Shown one piece after another: positions 8,629 through 17,531 of a stretch of DNA of 64,000 nt; position 1 is the first letter of the stretch, and every line of letters begins with the position of its first letter. Source of the stretch: Rheinheimera sp. SA_1 (GTDB lineage: Bacteria > Pseudomonadota > Gammaproteobacteria > Enterobacterales > Alteromonadaceae); NCBI RefSeq assembly GCF_001669775.1, contig NZ_LXWK01000015.1, positions 558,001 to 622,000 of the forward strand, read 5' to 3'. The notes under the pieces are model-generated. The model was given only the letters and a program-made list of their open reading frames with translations, searched no databases and was not told where the DNA came from. The position numbers were made by a program, and so were the translations under genes.

Positions 8629-9702
8629 TCAGCCTGCAAAGCTATTTTGAAACGCGATTTCGACCTGTCGCTGGGCTCTTTTAAAATCATCCAGTTGGCC
8701 TATGTCAATCCAGTCATCATCAATACGATACTGGTTAACACGTAAATCTTTTTTCAGGCAACCTTTGATCAAATCAGGCATGTCTATAACCTCTTCAGGG
8801 CTTACTGTGGAGACTAATTCTGGGGATAATAGATAGATGCCAGCGTTAACCAGAAACTTATGCTTTGGTTTTTCAACAATATCAGTGATTTGACTACCTT
8901 GTGTCTGGATCACACCATAAGGCACTTGCTGTTCAAACTCCCGGACGCACATAGTTGCTACCCCTCCATGTTCTTCATGACAGGCCAACATTTGCAGGAA
9001 GTTTACATCCGTCAATAGATCGCCATTCATTACAAATAATGGTTTTTCAATCGCTGTACCATGCAATAATCCAAGAGCACCGGCAGTTCCTAAGGGTTTA
9101 TGTTCATGCAGATAACGGATAGTAACGCCGTAGCGACTGCCATCGCCAAAGTGTTCAGTGATTTGCTCGGAACGGTAGTGAGTGGAAATATAAAAATTAT
9201 GAAACCCTGCGTGGATAAAACGTTCAAGGATCAATTCCAGAATAGGTTTATCGCCCAGTTTTAGCATAGGTTTAGGACATAAATCTGTTAGTGGACGCAA
9301 ACGCGTGCCAAAACCACCCGCCATCAAGCAGACTGGATTATCAATCCGGGGTTTTTGCAACAGATCGTAAAGAAACATCACGTCACAAATCCGGTTATTC
9401 TCATCCAGCACAGGCAACTGCAACAACTGATGTTGCTCCATAAAACTCAATATTCTTGTTTTACTCCAGTCCAGACCTGCGACTTTAGGGGTACATTGCA
9501 TAACCGCGTCGACAGGTTCTGCCAGATTGACCTTCCGAATTAATGCCCTTCGCACATCACCATCACTGACAGTTCCAAGCAGCACATTGTCCTCTGTGGC
9601 TATTAACAAACTGCGTTTTCCTTCCCGATCTAAAATTTCTATAGCTTCAGCCAGAGGAGTATCGGGTGAAACGACGATATTGCCCCAGTTATTTGGTTTC
9701 AT
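8629..9702 (-). CDS. ptmE: CBS-domain sugar-1-phosphate nucleotidyltransferase (PtmE-like)
   Basis: 357 residues from the chosen start. Residues 1-120 form a CBS pair, followed by a nucleotidyltransferase domain starting MAGGFGTRLRPLTD near residue 128 with CPKPMLKLGDKP after it. This architecture matches Campylobacter PtmE, the glucosamine-1-phosphate guanylyltransferase that commits GDP-sugar to legionaminic acid. A longer frame reaches 9756, but the ATG at 9702 has a strong GGAGG eight bases upstream and reduces the overlap with the acyltransferase gene to 14 bases, so it is preferred. The CBS pair suggests adenine-nucleotide control of flux. GDP rather than UDP or dTDP use is inferred from the family. 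Confidence 0.82.
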   Translation of the reverse strand: MKPNNWGNIVVSPDTPLAEAIEILDREGKRSLLIATEDNVLLGTVSDGDVRRALIRKVNLAEPVDAVMQCTPKVAGLDWSKTRILSFMEQHQLLQLPVLDENNRICDVMFLYDLLQKPRIDNPVCLMAGGFGTRLRPLTDLCPKPMLKLGDKPILELILERFIHAGFHNFYISTHYRSEQITEHFGDGSRYGVTIRYLHEHKPLGTAGALGLLHGTAIEKPLFVMNGDLLTDVNFLQMLACHEEHGGVATMCVREFEQQVPYGVIQTQGSQITDIVEKPKHKFLVNAGIYLLSPELVSTVSPEEVIDMPDLIKGCLKKDLRVNQYRIDDDWIDIGQLDDFKRAQRQVEIAFQNSFAG

Positions 9703-10351
9703 TGTGCCCTCCACTTCGGCCAGATTTTCGACCATGAACGCTGCCTGCTTCCACATCTCTTAAAACCAAAGCACCAGCAGCAATTACAGCGCCAGATTTA
9801 ACGATAACTTGTTGAATCAACGTAGCATTTGCGCCAATAAAAACTTGAGATCCAGTGACAACTTCACCACACAATGTTGCACCTGGTGCTATATGGTTAC
9901 TTAAACCTATGCTGCAGTCATGTTCAATAGTTGCATTGGAATTAACAATACTGTTATCGGCAATACTGGCGTTTACTTGAATTACGGCACCAGCCATGAC
10001 CTGACAGCCTTCACCTAGAAAGGAATTCGAATCAACAAACGCGTAAGGGTGAATCAGACTGGCAAAGTTAAAACCTTTAGATTTTGCGTTGCAAAACAAC
10101 TGATGCCTTAGCTGGTTGCCTGGCATAAAACCGACAGCGTTCACCAACAGACAGGTTTCAGGATTTAGTCGTTCCAATTGTTCATCCCCACCTAAAACAG
10201 CAATGCCATTCCAGGTCCTTTCTCTGTCGCCGCTGAGTAAAGGACAACAAACGCCTGTCACTTCAAATTGAAGAAGACGAGCCATTGCCAGCAAAACCTT
10301 CGCATGACCACCAGCGCCAAGAAAAATTAGTGGTTTAACTGATGATGGCAT
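9689..10351 (-). CDS. legH: LegH/PglD/NeuD-type sugar acyltransferase
   Basis: 220 residues. A PglD-type N-terminal Rossmann-like domain (IFLGAGGHAKVLLAMA) is followed by hexapeptide repeats forming a left-handed beta-helix (for example VDSNSFLGEGCQVMAG and NHIAPGATLCGEV). Proteins of this type acetylate the 4-amino group of the bacillosamine-like sugar nucleotide using acetyl-CoA, which is step 3 of the legionaminic pathway. The catalytic His is probably in IEHDCSIG. It lies between ptmE-like and legI-like genes and overlaps both (14 and 25 bases). A NeuD-like O-acetyltransferase is the main alternative, but the full pathway needs an N-acetyltransferase and this is the only candidate in the window. 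Confidence 0.78.
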   Translation of the reverse strand: MPSSVKPLIFLGAGGHAKVLLAMARLLQFEVTGVCCPLLSGDRERTWNGIAVLGGDEQLERLNPETCLLVNAVGFMPGNQLRHQLFCNAKSKGFNFASLIHPYAFVDSNSFLGEGCQVMAGAVIQVNASIADNSIVNSNATIEHDCSIGLSNHIAPGATLCGEVVTGSQVFIGANATLIQQVIVKSGAVIAAGALVLRDVEAGSVHGRKSGRSGGHNETK

Positions 10352-11412
10352 ACAGCTTCCATAGCTTCATAGTCATAGCTGGCCTTGGTATAAAGCAAGT
10401 CCCAGTAAAGATCGGCATCAAGACCTGAGACGCTTCGGCTAGTCCCTAAAGTCTCGGGCGTAAACAGCTCTCCCTTTTTTACTGCTTTAAGCGCTACCAG
10501 ACGTTGTCTGGCAATCAGCCTGTTACAAAACTCTGCGGTTTGTGGCACCTTGCGACCATCTCCTAACATCTGATCAAGTTCACGGATATCAGCTACAAAT
10601 CTGGTCAATTCCTGGACATCAAGCGACGCTTTGTGATCTGGGCCTGGCAGGTCTTTACTCAAAGTGAAATGCTTTTCTATCACTGTAGCCCCTTTAGCAA
10701 CCGCAGCCAAAGAAGCCACATAACCGATAGTGTGATCTGAATAACCAACGGCAACCCCAAAGCACTTTTCCATACTTTGCATAGCGTTTAAGTTCACGTC
10801 CTGAGCTTGAGTCGGGTAACTACTAGTGCAGTGCAACAAAGTGACATAGTTGGCCAACGGCCTCCTGTTAACTTCCTGACTGAAGTACTGCAGTATCTGA
10901 GTTTTGTTAGCCGGAGGATTATCTTGACCCAAAGCAAAACAAATCACGGCCAAAGCAAATTCGATTTCGCCAAGGCTGGCCATGCCAGTGGAGAGAATGA
11001 TTGGCTTTCGTTGCCTTGCAACCTGCCAGACCAGAGGTGCATTGGTCAACTCACCGGATGGAATTTTGTAACGGGCTAAGTCCAGGCTCTGTAGAAAGCC
11101 GATACTTTCACTATCAAAACCCGTTGACATAAACTCAATGCCTATCGACTCACAGTGCTGCTTTAGTTTGCGAAATTCATCAAATGACAACTCTAACTTC
11201 TTCAACATTTCATATTGTGATTCATCAGCGGAGGTTGTCACTTTTTGATATTCTGCTTTTGGTGTTTTTTCTAAAACCAGCCGTTCCGTCTTAAATGTCT
11301 GAAATTTCACAGCATCAGCACCAGCGTTTTTGGCCGCATCAATCAACTGGCAAGCCAAATCAAGGCTTCCGTTATGGTTGACACCTGCTTCCGCTATAAC
11401 AAAAGTTTTCAT
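10327..11412 (-). CDS. legI: Legionaminate/N-acetylneuraminate-type synthase
   Basis: 361 residues. The N-terminal TIM-barrel signature of NeuB enzymes is clear: FVIAEAGVNHNGSLDLA, then DAVKFQTFKTE, then KIPSGE, STGMA, LHCTSSYP, GYSDHT and EKHFTL. The C-terminal 65 residues form the antifreeze-like SAF domain that closes the active site. The enzyme condenses phosphoenolpyruvate with a 6-carbon 2,4-diamino sugar to make a nine-carbon nonulosonic acid. LegI versus NeuB is decided by the pathway genes in the window. The ATG overlaps the stop of the PIG-L gene (ATGA), giving translational coupling. This is the defining gene of the cluster. Confidence 0.88.
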   Translation of the reverse strand: MKTFVIAEAGVNHNGSLDLACQLIDAAKNAGADAVKFQTFKTERLVLEKTPKAEYQKVTTSADESQYEMLKKLELSFDEFRKLKQHCESIGIEFMSTGFDSESIGFLQSLDLARYKIPSGELTNAPLVWQVARQRKPIILSTGMASLGEIEFALAVICFALGQDNPPANKTQILQYFSQEVNRRPLANYVTLLHCTSSYPTQAQDVNLNAMQSMEKCFGVAVGYSDHTIGYVASLAAVAKGATVIEKHFTLSKDLPGPDHKASLDVQELTRFVADIRELDQMLGDGRKVPQTAEFCNRLIARQRLVALKAVKKGELFTPETLGTSRSVSGLDADLYWDLLYTKASYDYEAMEAVCHHQLNH

Positions 11413-12077
11413 AAAATTTCCTTTAACAACACAAAGCTTTCTGCAGCATCAACGTTGCATTGAGCTCCCCTGAGTGTCAGCTTGGCGTTTACGGCTTCAA
11501 CACTTCTGGGAAAAGGATGGGCAAAGATCTCTGTGTGATACAGCAGACAGATAGATAACTTCGCTTTACGGAAATGGCTTACGTCAACAAAAACGTTGGG
11601 ATTAAAATGCACATTCAAAGGATCTAGCGAAAACTCAGACTCAGATAATGTCTCATAAGCTAACCACCTTTTCACGTACGGCGCTCTAAAACTTTTTGAC
11701 GCTGATACCATGGCATTAAACACCACCGCATGATCAGTGTGAACATCATATTTATAGGGCAGGTACAAGGTATCTGGCTGAATTCGTTCAAGACAGCACT
11801 TGAAATCGCTAACAAGAGTGCCGGTAGAATAGGTATCTAAACGACCCGCTACATACTGCAGCTGCGTTACCGAGTCAAACGCATAACTTTTGCTGACTTG
11901 GCTAATGATACGTTCCCGCTCAGAAATTTGCGCATCAGAATAGCCCTGGGAAGGGTCCATGCAACTGGCAATCAGCCAATGAATTTCGTCCCCAGCGGCT
12001 TTGTGTTTCAATAAAGTCCCACCACAACCTAAAGTTTCGTCATCCGGGTGGGGCGCAACTACTAGAACTTTTGTCAA
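11409..12077 (-). CDS. PIG-L/LmbE-family N-deacetylase
   Basis: 222 residues. The zinc-binding signature APHPDDETLGCGG is at residues 8-20, with a second metal region YKYDVHTDHAVVF near residue 119. Family members remove N-acetyl groups from GlcNAc-containing substrates or related amides. It is the first gene of the minus-strand sugar operon and is coupled to the legI-like gene by ATGA overlap. The start is TTG: an in-frame TGA lies just upstream, so there is no longer version, and an AAGGG precedes the TTG. Together with the divergent ATP-grasp gene it suggests removal of one N-acyl group and addition of another; that is inference. Confidence 0.82.
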   Translation of the reverse strand: MTKVLVVAPHPDDETLGCGGTLLKHKAAGDEIHWLIASCMDPSQGYSDAQISERERIISQVSKSYAFDSVTQLQYVAGRLDTYSTGTLVSDFKCCLERIQPDTLYLPYKYDVHTDHAVVFNAMVSASKSFRAPYVKRWLAYETLSESEFSLDPLNVHFNPNVFVDVSHFRKAKLSICLLYHTEIFAHPFPRSVEAVNAKLTLRGAQCNVDAAESFVLLKEIL

Positions 12078-12112
12078 ATCAGGACCCTTTTCTCAATCAA
12101 GCCATGAACACC

Positions 12113-12128
12113 TGTCAATCAGTTGACA
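12113..12128. promoter_or_regulatory. Divergent intergenic palindrome with TTGACA on both strands
   Basis: TGTCAA, four bases, then TTGACA form a perfect 6-bp inverted repeat between the divergent sugar operons. Each half reads as a consensus -35 box facing outward. No good -10 box is seen at 16-18 bases on either side, so promoter function is uncertain. It may instead be an operator. Confidence 0.3.
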
Positions 12129-12275
12129 CTCTATCTTTATAATCGGTATCTCGTTACATTATTATCAAAGACTAAGGCAATAAGTACACCACATTTTCTG
12201 CATTGCTACTACATTGCAGAAAATTGCGGCCGATATAGACCAAAGTTGAATTGGAAACCTAGCGGAAATGGCATT

Positions 12276-12971
12276 ATGACGATTGATGATAAAAAGATGT
12301 TTTGGGAACAATCCTACCTAAACCATGACAATTTTATGTTTTATCCACATGAAGAAATCATTCGTTTTACCGCAAAATATATAGCTAAACGCACAGGATT
12401 AGAGCAAGTAGAATGGCGGTGTAAAAGCGATGCTAAGGTTCTGGATTTGGGATGTGGCATTGGGCGTCATGTGGTTTTTGTTGCAAAAATGGGGATAGAT
12501 ATTTGTGGTATAGATCTGTCGGAAACCGCCATTGCTGTTGCAAAAACCTGGTTAGAAAAAGAAAACCTTGGTAATCAGGCTAAGCTTCAATGTGCCGATA
12601 TAAGGTTTCAACCTTGGCCAGACCAAGAGTTTGATTTTGTGATGAGTCATGGCGTACTGGATAGTATGCCATTTGATGTTGCATGTGCAGCGGTAAAAGA
12701 AACTGCCAGAGTTTGCAAACCTGGAGCGCTGTTTTATTGTGATTTAATCAGTAGTGAAGACTCATGGCATGGTCCGGATTATTGTGGTGAGGAAGTCGTT
12801 CAGACATCTCATGAATTTGGCACCATTCAGTCCTATTTCAACCCAGAAAAAATTTCCCAGTTATTTACTCCATTCTTCACTATTTTAGAGACTACGTTGA
12901 TAAAACGTATGGATACCAAGAGCGGTCAATTCCATTCTCGTTTTCATCTGATCCTCCAACGGTGCAATTAA
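12276..12971 (+). CDS. Class I SAM-dependent methyltransferase
   Basis: 231 residues from the ATG at 12276. SAM-binding motif I is VLDLGCGIGRHVVF, followed by GIDLSETAI and FDFVMSHGVLDSM, typical of the Methyltransf_11/25 group. The frame extends to a TTG at 12123, but that extension runs through the divergent promoter region and has no domain-like sequence, so the internal ATG is preferred. It opens the plus-strand sugar operon and ends 1 base before the TylF-like gene. Likely it methylates a hydroxyl, amine or acyl group of the surface sugar. Small-molecule acceptor is inferred from context only. Confidence 0.72.
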   Translation: MTIDDKKMFWEQSYLNHDNFMFYPHEEIIRFTAKYIAKRTGLEQVEWRCKSDAKVLDLGCGIGRHVVFVAKMGIDICGIDLSETAIAVAKTWLEKENLGNQAKLQCADIRFQPWPDQEFDFVMSHGVLDSMPFDVACAAVKETARVCKPGALFYCDLISSEDSWHGPDYCGEEVVQTSHEFGTIQSYFNPEKISQLFTPFFTILETTLIKRMDTKSGQFHSRFHLILQRCN

Positions 12972-12972
12972 T

Positions 12973-13662
12973 ATGAACAAACCATTATCTTTAAATGATC
13001 CAATGCGGCATTTTGAAAAATATATAAATCGTCAGAGCATGACCAGGTTCTTAGCCAGATATGAGTTGTTTAAATTACAGCAACCCATTAAAGGCTGTAT
13101 CGTCGAGTGTGGTGTTCATCACGGCGCAGGTTTGATGAGCTGGGCGAAACTATCAGCAGGTTTAGAGCCTTACGCTTTGGATCGCCGCATTATTGGATTT
13201 GATACTTTTACCGGCTTCCCCGCAGTACATGACGAAGACAAAACTGGCGACCAATCTGACAATGGCGCTCTGAAAGCCGGAGGCTTTGACACAGGTTATG
13301 ATGTTTATCAGGAACTGAACGAATTAATTGCCGAATATGATCAAAACCGTTACCTGAATCATTTGCAGAAAGTATTTATGGTCAAGGGAGATGCGACCAT
13401 CACTATTCCTCAGTTTATACAAGAACATCCTTACGTGCTTGTCAGCCTGTTATTTCTGGACTTCGATTTGTATGAGCCAACTAAAACAGCACTACAGCAT
13501 TTTTTACCTAGAATGTGCAAAGGTTCGATAATTGCGTTTGATGAAGTGAATAACCCATGGTGGCCAGGTGAAACAAAAGCACTGCTAGAGGTATTGGACT
13601 TATCGAAGTATTCACTCCAGAGATTCAGTTTTGATCCGAATATCTCCTATATCGTGCTTTGA
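12973..13662 (+). CDS. TylF/MycF-like O-methyltransferase
   Basis: 229 residues. The pattern GCIVECGVHHGAG, then IIGFDTFTGFP, then LLFLDFDLYEPTK and FDEVNNPWWPGE matches TylF/MycF-type methyltransferases, which are metal-dependent and methylate sugar hydroxyls in macrolides; members also occur in glycan clusters. The acidic residues of LDFDLY and FDEVN are the probable metal ligands. It lies 1 base after the first methyltransferase and 12 before the ATP-grasp gene. Two methyltransferases in one operon suggest two separate methylations, or one on the sugar and one on its acyl group. Substrate unknown. Confidence 0.75.
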   Translation: MNKPLSLNDPMRHFEKYINRQSMTRFLARYELFKLQQPIKGCIVECGVHHGAGLMSWAKLSAGLEPYALDRRIIGFDTFTGFPAVHDEDKTGDQSDNGALKAGGFDTGYDVYQELNELIAEYDQNRYLNHLQKVFMVKGDATITIPQFIQEHPYVLVSLLFLDFDLYEPTKTALQHFLPRMCKGSIIAFDEVNNPWWPGETKALLEVLDLSKYSLQRFSFDPNISYIVL

Positions 13663-13674
13663 CAGGAGCATTAC

Positions 13675-14571
13675 ATGCTAAGGTTTTTGGTTGAAGCTTC
13701 TGGTTGCCTGACCTCTCATTATTTAATAGCTGCAATACAACAAGCCGGCCATCAGGCTATAGCTTCAGATATTCAGGAAGAGATCGCAGCCCGCCATATG
13801 GCAGATGATTTTATTTTGATGCCTTCGGCGAAAGACCCATTACTGTGGGAAAAAACTATTGAACTAATGCGCAGCCACCGTATTGATGTGGTAATTCCCA
13901 CCTTCGACGATACGTTGACCGGATGGTCTGAACGTAAAGAATTGTTCGCTGCAATGGGTATACATGTGATGATCTCTGATCATCACACTATTAAGACCTG
14001 TACAGATAAATGGTTAACCTATTCCCATTTCAAAAACCATCAACTCCCTATGCCACTGACCAGCACTGAACAAGTGTATCCTTTAATTAAACCAAGACTG
14101 GGGCGAGGAAGCGCAGGAGTCAGAGTTGAACAGAATGCCGTAGCTATGCAGGGTCATATTTCTCAGCAATTGCTGCAGGGACGTGAATACACTGTTGATG
14201 TACTGGTTGGTATCAATAGAAAACCACTTTGTATCGTCCCCCGTTACAGAGCCTCTGTCCGTGAAGGTAAATCGATTGTTGGCGTGGTCGAAATATCTGA
14301 CGAAACAAGCAGACTGGTGCACAAGGTGTGTGAAAGTTTTACCTTCAAAGGCCCCGTGAATATCCAACTCATCGACGATGTAACACAAGGACTACAGGTG
14401 ATTGAAATCAATCCACGGTTAGGAGGAGGTTCAGCACTCGCATTCGCGGCCTCAACGAATTGGATCCCAGCCATGATAGCTATATTTATTGACAACATTG
14501 AGCCCAAAATTCCTCCCGTACAAAACGGAATGAAGATGTACCGCTATTATGCTGAACACTTTGTTAACTGA
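13675..14571 (+). CDS. ATP-grasp carboxylate ligase
   Basis: 298 residues. It has the layout of the carbamoyl-phosphate-synthase-like ATP-grasp fold: an N-terminal part starting RFLVEASGCLTSHYLI, the ATP lid region LIKPRLGRGSAGVRVE near residue 140, EYTVDVLVG near 175, and the metal-binding IEINPRLGGGSALA near 240. Such ligases activate a carboxylate as acyl phosphate and join it to an amine. In a nonulosonic-acid locus an attractive job is adding an unusual acyl or amino-acid group to a freed amino group, matching the PIG-L deacetylase. CAGGAG precedes the start. It overlaps the HAD gene by 23 bases. Confidence 0.72.
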   Translation: MLRFLVEASGCLTSHYLIAAIQQAGHQAIASDIQEEIAARHMADDFILMPSAKDPLLWEKTIELMRSHRIDVVIPTFDDTLTGWSERKELFAAMGIHVMISDHHTIKTCTDKWLTYSHFKNHQLPMPLTSTEQVYPLIKPRLGRGSAGVRVEQNAVAMQGHISQQLLQGREYTVDVLVGINRKPLCIVPRYRASVREGKSIVGVVEISDETSRLVHKVCESFTFKGPVNIQLIDDVTQGLQVIEINPRLGGGSALAFAASTNWIPAMIAIFIDNIEPKIPPVQNGMKMYRYYAEHFVN

Positions 14572-15211
14572 GCTAAACAGGAAAACCATCAGTCATATAG
14601 GCTTTGATTTGGATGGCACCTTGTACGATGAAGCAGACTATGTCATTCAGGCATATGAGCTGATAAGCGCCTACTTTGCGAAGCAGCTGAACATTGATGC
14701 CGCTGCGGTGCATCAAAAGCTATTTCAGCGATGGCAAGAAAAAGGCAGTAGTTATCCCTTCATTTTTTCAGAACTACTCGATCAGTATACGATGGGCAAA
14801 GAGCACATTCAGACCATGGTAAGTGAAGCGGTAAAAATTTATCGCTCAACACCAGCAAAATTAGAATTGCCGCAATCGAGTATCGATATGCTTGATCAAT
14901 TAAAGCCACATTTTTCACTTTTTTTAATCACGGATGGCCAGGTAGCTACACAGAATTATAAAATCAAGCAGCTCGGTTTGTTGCGTTGGTTTGAACCTCA
15001 AAACATCGTTATTACGGGCAGTATAGCCCCTGATGCAGCCAAACCGTCAACCAAAGCTTTGACACAGCTACCAGAACTAGCGCTGGTTCCTGCAAGTCAG
15101 GTTATGTATGTTGGAGACAGAACTGTAGATCAGGATTTTTCTACCACCGCAGGTTTCGTGTTTTGCCAGCATCGCATTGTATCCAAAGAGAATCATTATG
15201 CAAAAACGTAA
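14549..15211 (+). CDS. HAD-superfamily phosphatase
   Basis: 220 residues. Motif I is GFDLDGTLYDEA (nucleophile D20, acid D22), motif II is FLITDG, and the motif IV region is MYVGDRTVDQDFS. A helical cap lies between. It would dephosphorylate a small metabolite. Nonulosonic-acid pathways can include a 9-phosphate phosphatase, but the LegI route does not need one, so an alternative is dephosphorylation of a product of the ATP-grasp or modification branch. It overlaps the ATP-grasp gene (23 bases) and the legG-like gene (14 bases), so it is tightly coupled to both. Confidence 0.72.
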   Translation: MLNTLLTELNRKTISHIGFDLDGTLYDEADYVIQAYELISAYFAKQLNIDAAAVHQKLFQRWQEKGSSYPFIFSELLDQYTMGKEHIQTMVSEAVKIYRSTPAKLELPQSSIDMLDQLKPHFSLFLITDGQVATQNYKIKQLGLLRWFEPQNIVITGSIAPDAAKPSTKALTQLPELALVPASQVMYVGDRTVDQDFSTTAGFVFCQHRIVSKENHYAKT

Positions 15212-16355
15212 AGTATTGGCAGTAACAGGCATAAGGTCTGAATACGATATCATGTCCAGTGTTTACCAGGCTGTTGCTGCTCACCCATATTTAGATCTGG
15301 CATTAGTGGTCACAGGTGCCCATCTTTCACCCGCACATGGCTACACCCTGAATGATATCAAAGCAGACGGCTTCAAAGTGCTTGGAGAGATCCATAGTTT
15401 ACTGAGCTCAGATACAGCCTCTTCCCGGGTGAAAGGTCTGGCAATTCAACTTCTGGGGTTGATTCAATTGATTGAACAGTACAAACCTGACTGGTTACTT
15501 GTATTGGGAGATCGTGAAGAATCAATGACTACAGCACTTGCCGGGGCCTACATGAACATTGCTGTTGCCCACTTATGTGGAGGAGACAGAGTGGTAGGTA
15601 ATGTCGATGATCAGGTAAGGCATGCAGTGAGTAAGCTGGTTCATCTGCATTTAACCAGCAATATGGAGAGTAGTGAACGCTTGTTGCGCATGGGAGAGCA
15701 GCCGTTTCGGGTTCACACTATTGGGAATCCCGGTCTGGACCGTTTACGCACCACTCCCTTAATCAGTTTGCCTATCCTGGCAAAACAGCTGAACTTTCCA
15801 GAGCTCAAATCCCCATTTATTGTGGTGATTCAACACGTTATATCAACGGAAATAGAAGAGGCCTATCAACAGATGAGCATTACAATGCGGGCACTCAAAA
15901 AGCTAAACCTCCCCGCTGTAGTTATTTACCCCAATAGTGACGCTGGGGGCTATGAGTTAATCCGCGCTATCGAAGAATACCGTCAATATCCTCTAATTCA
16001 TATCGCTAAAAACATCCCTCGCCTGCAATTTGTCAACTTGCTAAAGCATGCGTCATGTATGGTCGGGAACTCCAGTGCTGGGATCCTGGAAGCCCCCTTA
16101 CTCAAGTTACCGGTGGTTAATATTGGAAACAGACAAAAAGGACGCCTTCATGCGAACAACGTCAGTTTTGTTAGTCATTCAGAAGATGAAATTATTGCTT
16201 CTGTCACCAGAGCAGTATTTGACAAAGAATATCGCCGGCATATTCAGCAGTGCTCCAATCCATACGGTGACGGACATTCGTCAGAGAAAGTTGCAGCTCT
16301 GTTGGCCGAGCTTCCACTGGATGCAAATTTCATGATTAAAGATATAACTTACTGA
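15198..16355 (+). CDS. legG: Hydrolysing NDP-sugar 2-epimerase (LegG/NeuC-type)
   Basis: 385 residues from the ATG at 15198, which is preceded by AAAGAG; a TTG at 15177 gives seven extra residues with no support. The N-terminus KVLAVTGIRSEYDIMSSV is the hallmark of hydrolysing UDP-GlcNAc 2-epimerases, and later segments LVLGDREESM, HLCGGDRV and MVGNSSAGILEA complete the GT-B-like fold. In the legionaminic pathway LegG releases NDP and inverts C2, producing 2,4-diacetamido-2,4,6-trideoxymannose for LegI. NeuC is the alternative, but the LegB/LegC/PtmE set supports LegG. It ends 22 bases from the convergent legC-like gene. Confidence 0.86.
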   Translation: MQKRKVLAVTGIRSEYDIMSSVYQAVAAHPYLDLALVVTGAHLSPAHGYTLNDIKADGFKVLGEIHSLLSSDTASSRVKGLAIQLLGLIQLIEQYKPDWLLVLGDREESMTTALAGAYMNIAVAHLCGGDRVVGNVDDQVRHAVSKLVHLHLTSNMESSERLLRMGEQPFRVHTIGNPGLDRLRTTPLISLPILAKQLNFPELKSPFIVVIQHVISTEIEEAYQQMSITMRALKKLNLPAVVIYPNSDAGGYELIRAIEEYRQYPLIHIAKNIPRLQFVNLLKHASCMVGNSSAGILEAPLLKLPVVNIGNRQKGRLHANNVSFVSHSEDEIIASVTRAVFDKEYRRHIQQCSNPYGDGHSSEKVAALLAELPLDANFMIKDITY

Positions 16356-16377
16356 AGTCCAAGCTGACAGCTTTACA

Positions 16378-17523
16378 TTAAAGCGTTTCGCGAACTGAAC
16401 TGGGCAAATTAACCAAATGCTCAGCCAGATGCTCAGTTACAGCTAATTTGGTGCGAATACAGTGCTGATAGATAGCAAGTTGATGCATGGGTCGCCAGGC
16501 TGGGCGCAACATAATGCCCTGCTCTGCAGCACTCTCCAGCCATTGTGTTTTTACTTCAGCTGAAGGACAAATCACGGCATTGAGCCAGTAGTTGGACCGG
16601 GCATAAGTCGGCTCTTTGATACAACGAAACTCAGAGCCTGCAAAAAAGTCCTGATACAAGGCAGCGATTTCGCGTTTATCCGCGATGAAACCATCCAGTT
16701 GTTCCAGTTGCCCGCAGCCCAAAGCTGCATTCAGATTTGGCATACGATAATTAAAGCCATAGTCGTCATGCACAAATTCATAACTATGTGGGATTTTGGC
16801 TGTGGTCGTCAGATGTTTAAGCGCCATGCCGTCATTAGCATCAGCACAAAGCACCATGCCACCACCACCCGTAGTAATAATTTTATTCCCATTAAAACTT
16901 AAAGTGCCAAAACGGCCAAAAGTACCGGTATGTCTACCTTTATACAAAGAACCCAGACTTTCAGCAGCATCTTCAACTAACACTAACTGCCATTGCTGGC
17001 ACAGTAGCATTAGCTCATCCAGCTGAACCGGGTGACCAAAAGTATGCATAGGTACAACTGCCCTTACCCTGCGCTGACTTTTGATATGAATACAGCCTTT
17101 TTCCGTCAATTCACATTGTTGCTGTAAAAAATCAGCCAGCGACTTTGGACATAAACCAAGACTAAGCTCAGAGACATCAACAAATACTGGCTCTGCACCT
17201 GACCAATGAATAGCATTACAGGTAGCGACAAAAGTAAATGACTGAGTCACCACCAAATCATTGTTTATCACGCCTGCCGCATATAATGCGGCTTGCAGCG
17301 CTGCAGTGCCATTCATGACCGCGACGGCTTTAGATACCTTGCAGTACGAGGCTAGATCAGCTTCAAACCGGTCAACATAAGCTCCTACACTGGAAACAAA
17401 AGTAGAGTCTAAAGTGTGCTGTACATAAGCTGATTCCTGTCCGACAAAACGAGGAGCATGCAAAGGGATAAAATCCTTTGTCTGGTAAAGCTCTCTGATA
17501 AATTCAAACAAGTGCTGGTGCAT
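16378..17523 (-). CDS. legC: DegT/DnrJ-family sugar aminotransferase (LegC-type)
   Basis: 381 residues. The PLP Lys is in LSFNGNKIITTGGGG (K214), preceded by LVEDAAESLGS, the usual Asp and Ala-rich region of DegT/DnrJ/EryC1 aminotransferases. Its start is FIPLHAPRFVGQE. It would transfer an amino group from glutamate to C4 of a 4-keto-6-deoxy sugar nucleotide, the product of the neighbouring legB-like dehydratase. The two genes are 8 bases apart in the expected reaction order. It is the last gene of the flaG-fliD-fliS-fliT-maf-legB-legC unit. PseC and PglE are close relatives; pathway context decides the name. Confidence 0.85.
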   Translation of the reverse strand: MHQHLFEFIRELYQTKDFIPLHAPRFVGQESAYVQHTLDSTFVSSVGAYVDRFEADLASYCKVSKAVAVMNGTAALQAALYAAGVINNDLVVTQSFTFVATCNAIHWSGAEPVFVDVSELSLGLCPKSLADFLQQQCELTEKGCIHIKSQRRVRAVVPMHTFGHPVQLDELMLLCQQWQLVLVEDAAESLGSLYKGRHTGTFGRFGTLSFNGNKIITTGGGGMVLCADANDGMALKHLTTTAKIPHSYEFVHDDYGFNYRMPNLNAALGCGQLEQLDGFIADKREIAALYQDFFAGSEFRCIKEPTYARSNYWLNAVICPSAEVKTQWLESAAEQGIMLRPAWRPMHQLAIYQHCIRTKLAVTEHLAEHLVNLPSSVRETL

Positions 17524-17531
17524 AACTGCGT

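Noticed and set aside
12123-12275. N-terminal extension of the methyltransferase from a TTG
   Set aside because: The 51 extra residues have no methyltransferase similarity and run through the divergent promoter region; the ATG at 12276 gives a normal family length.
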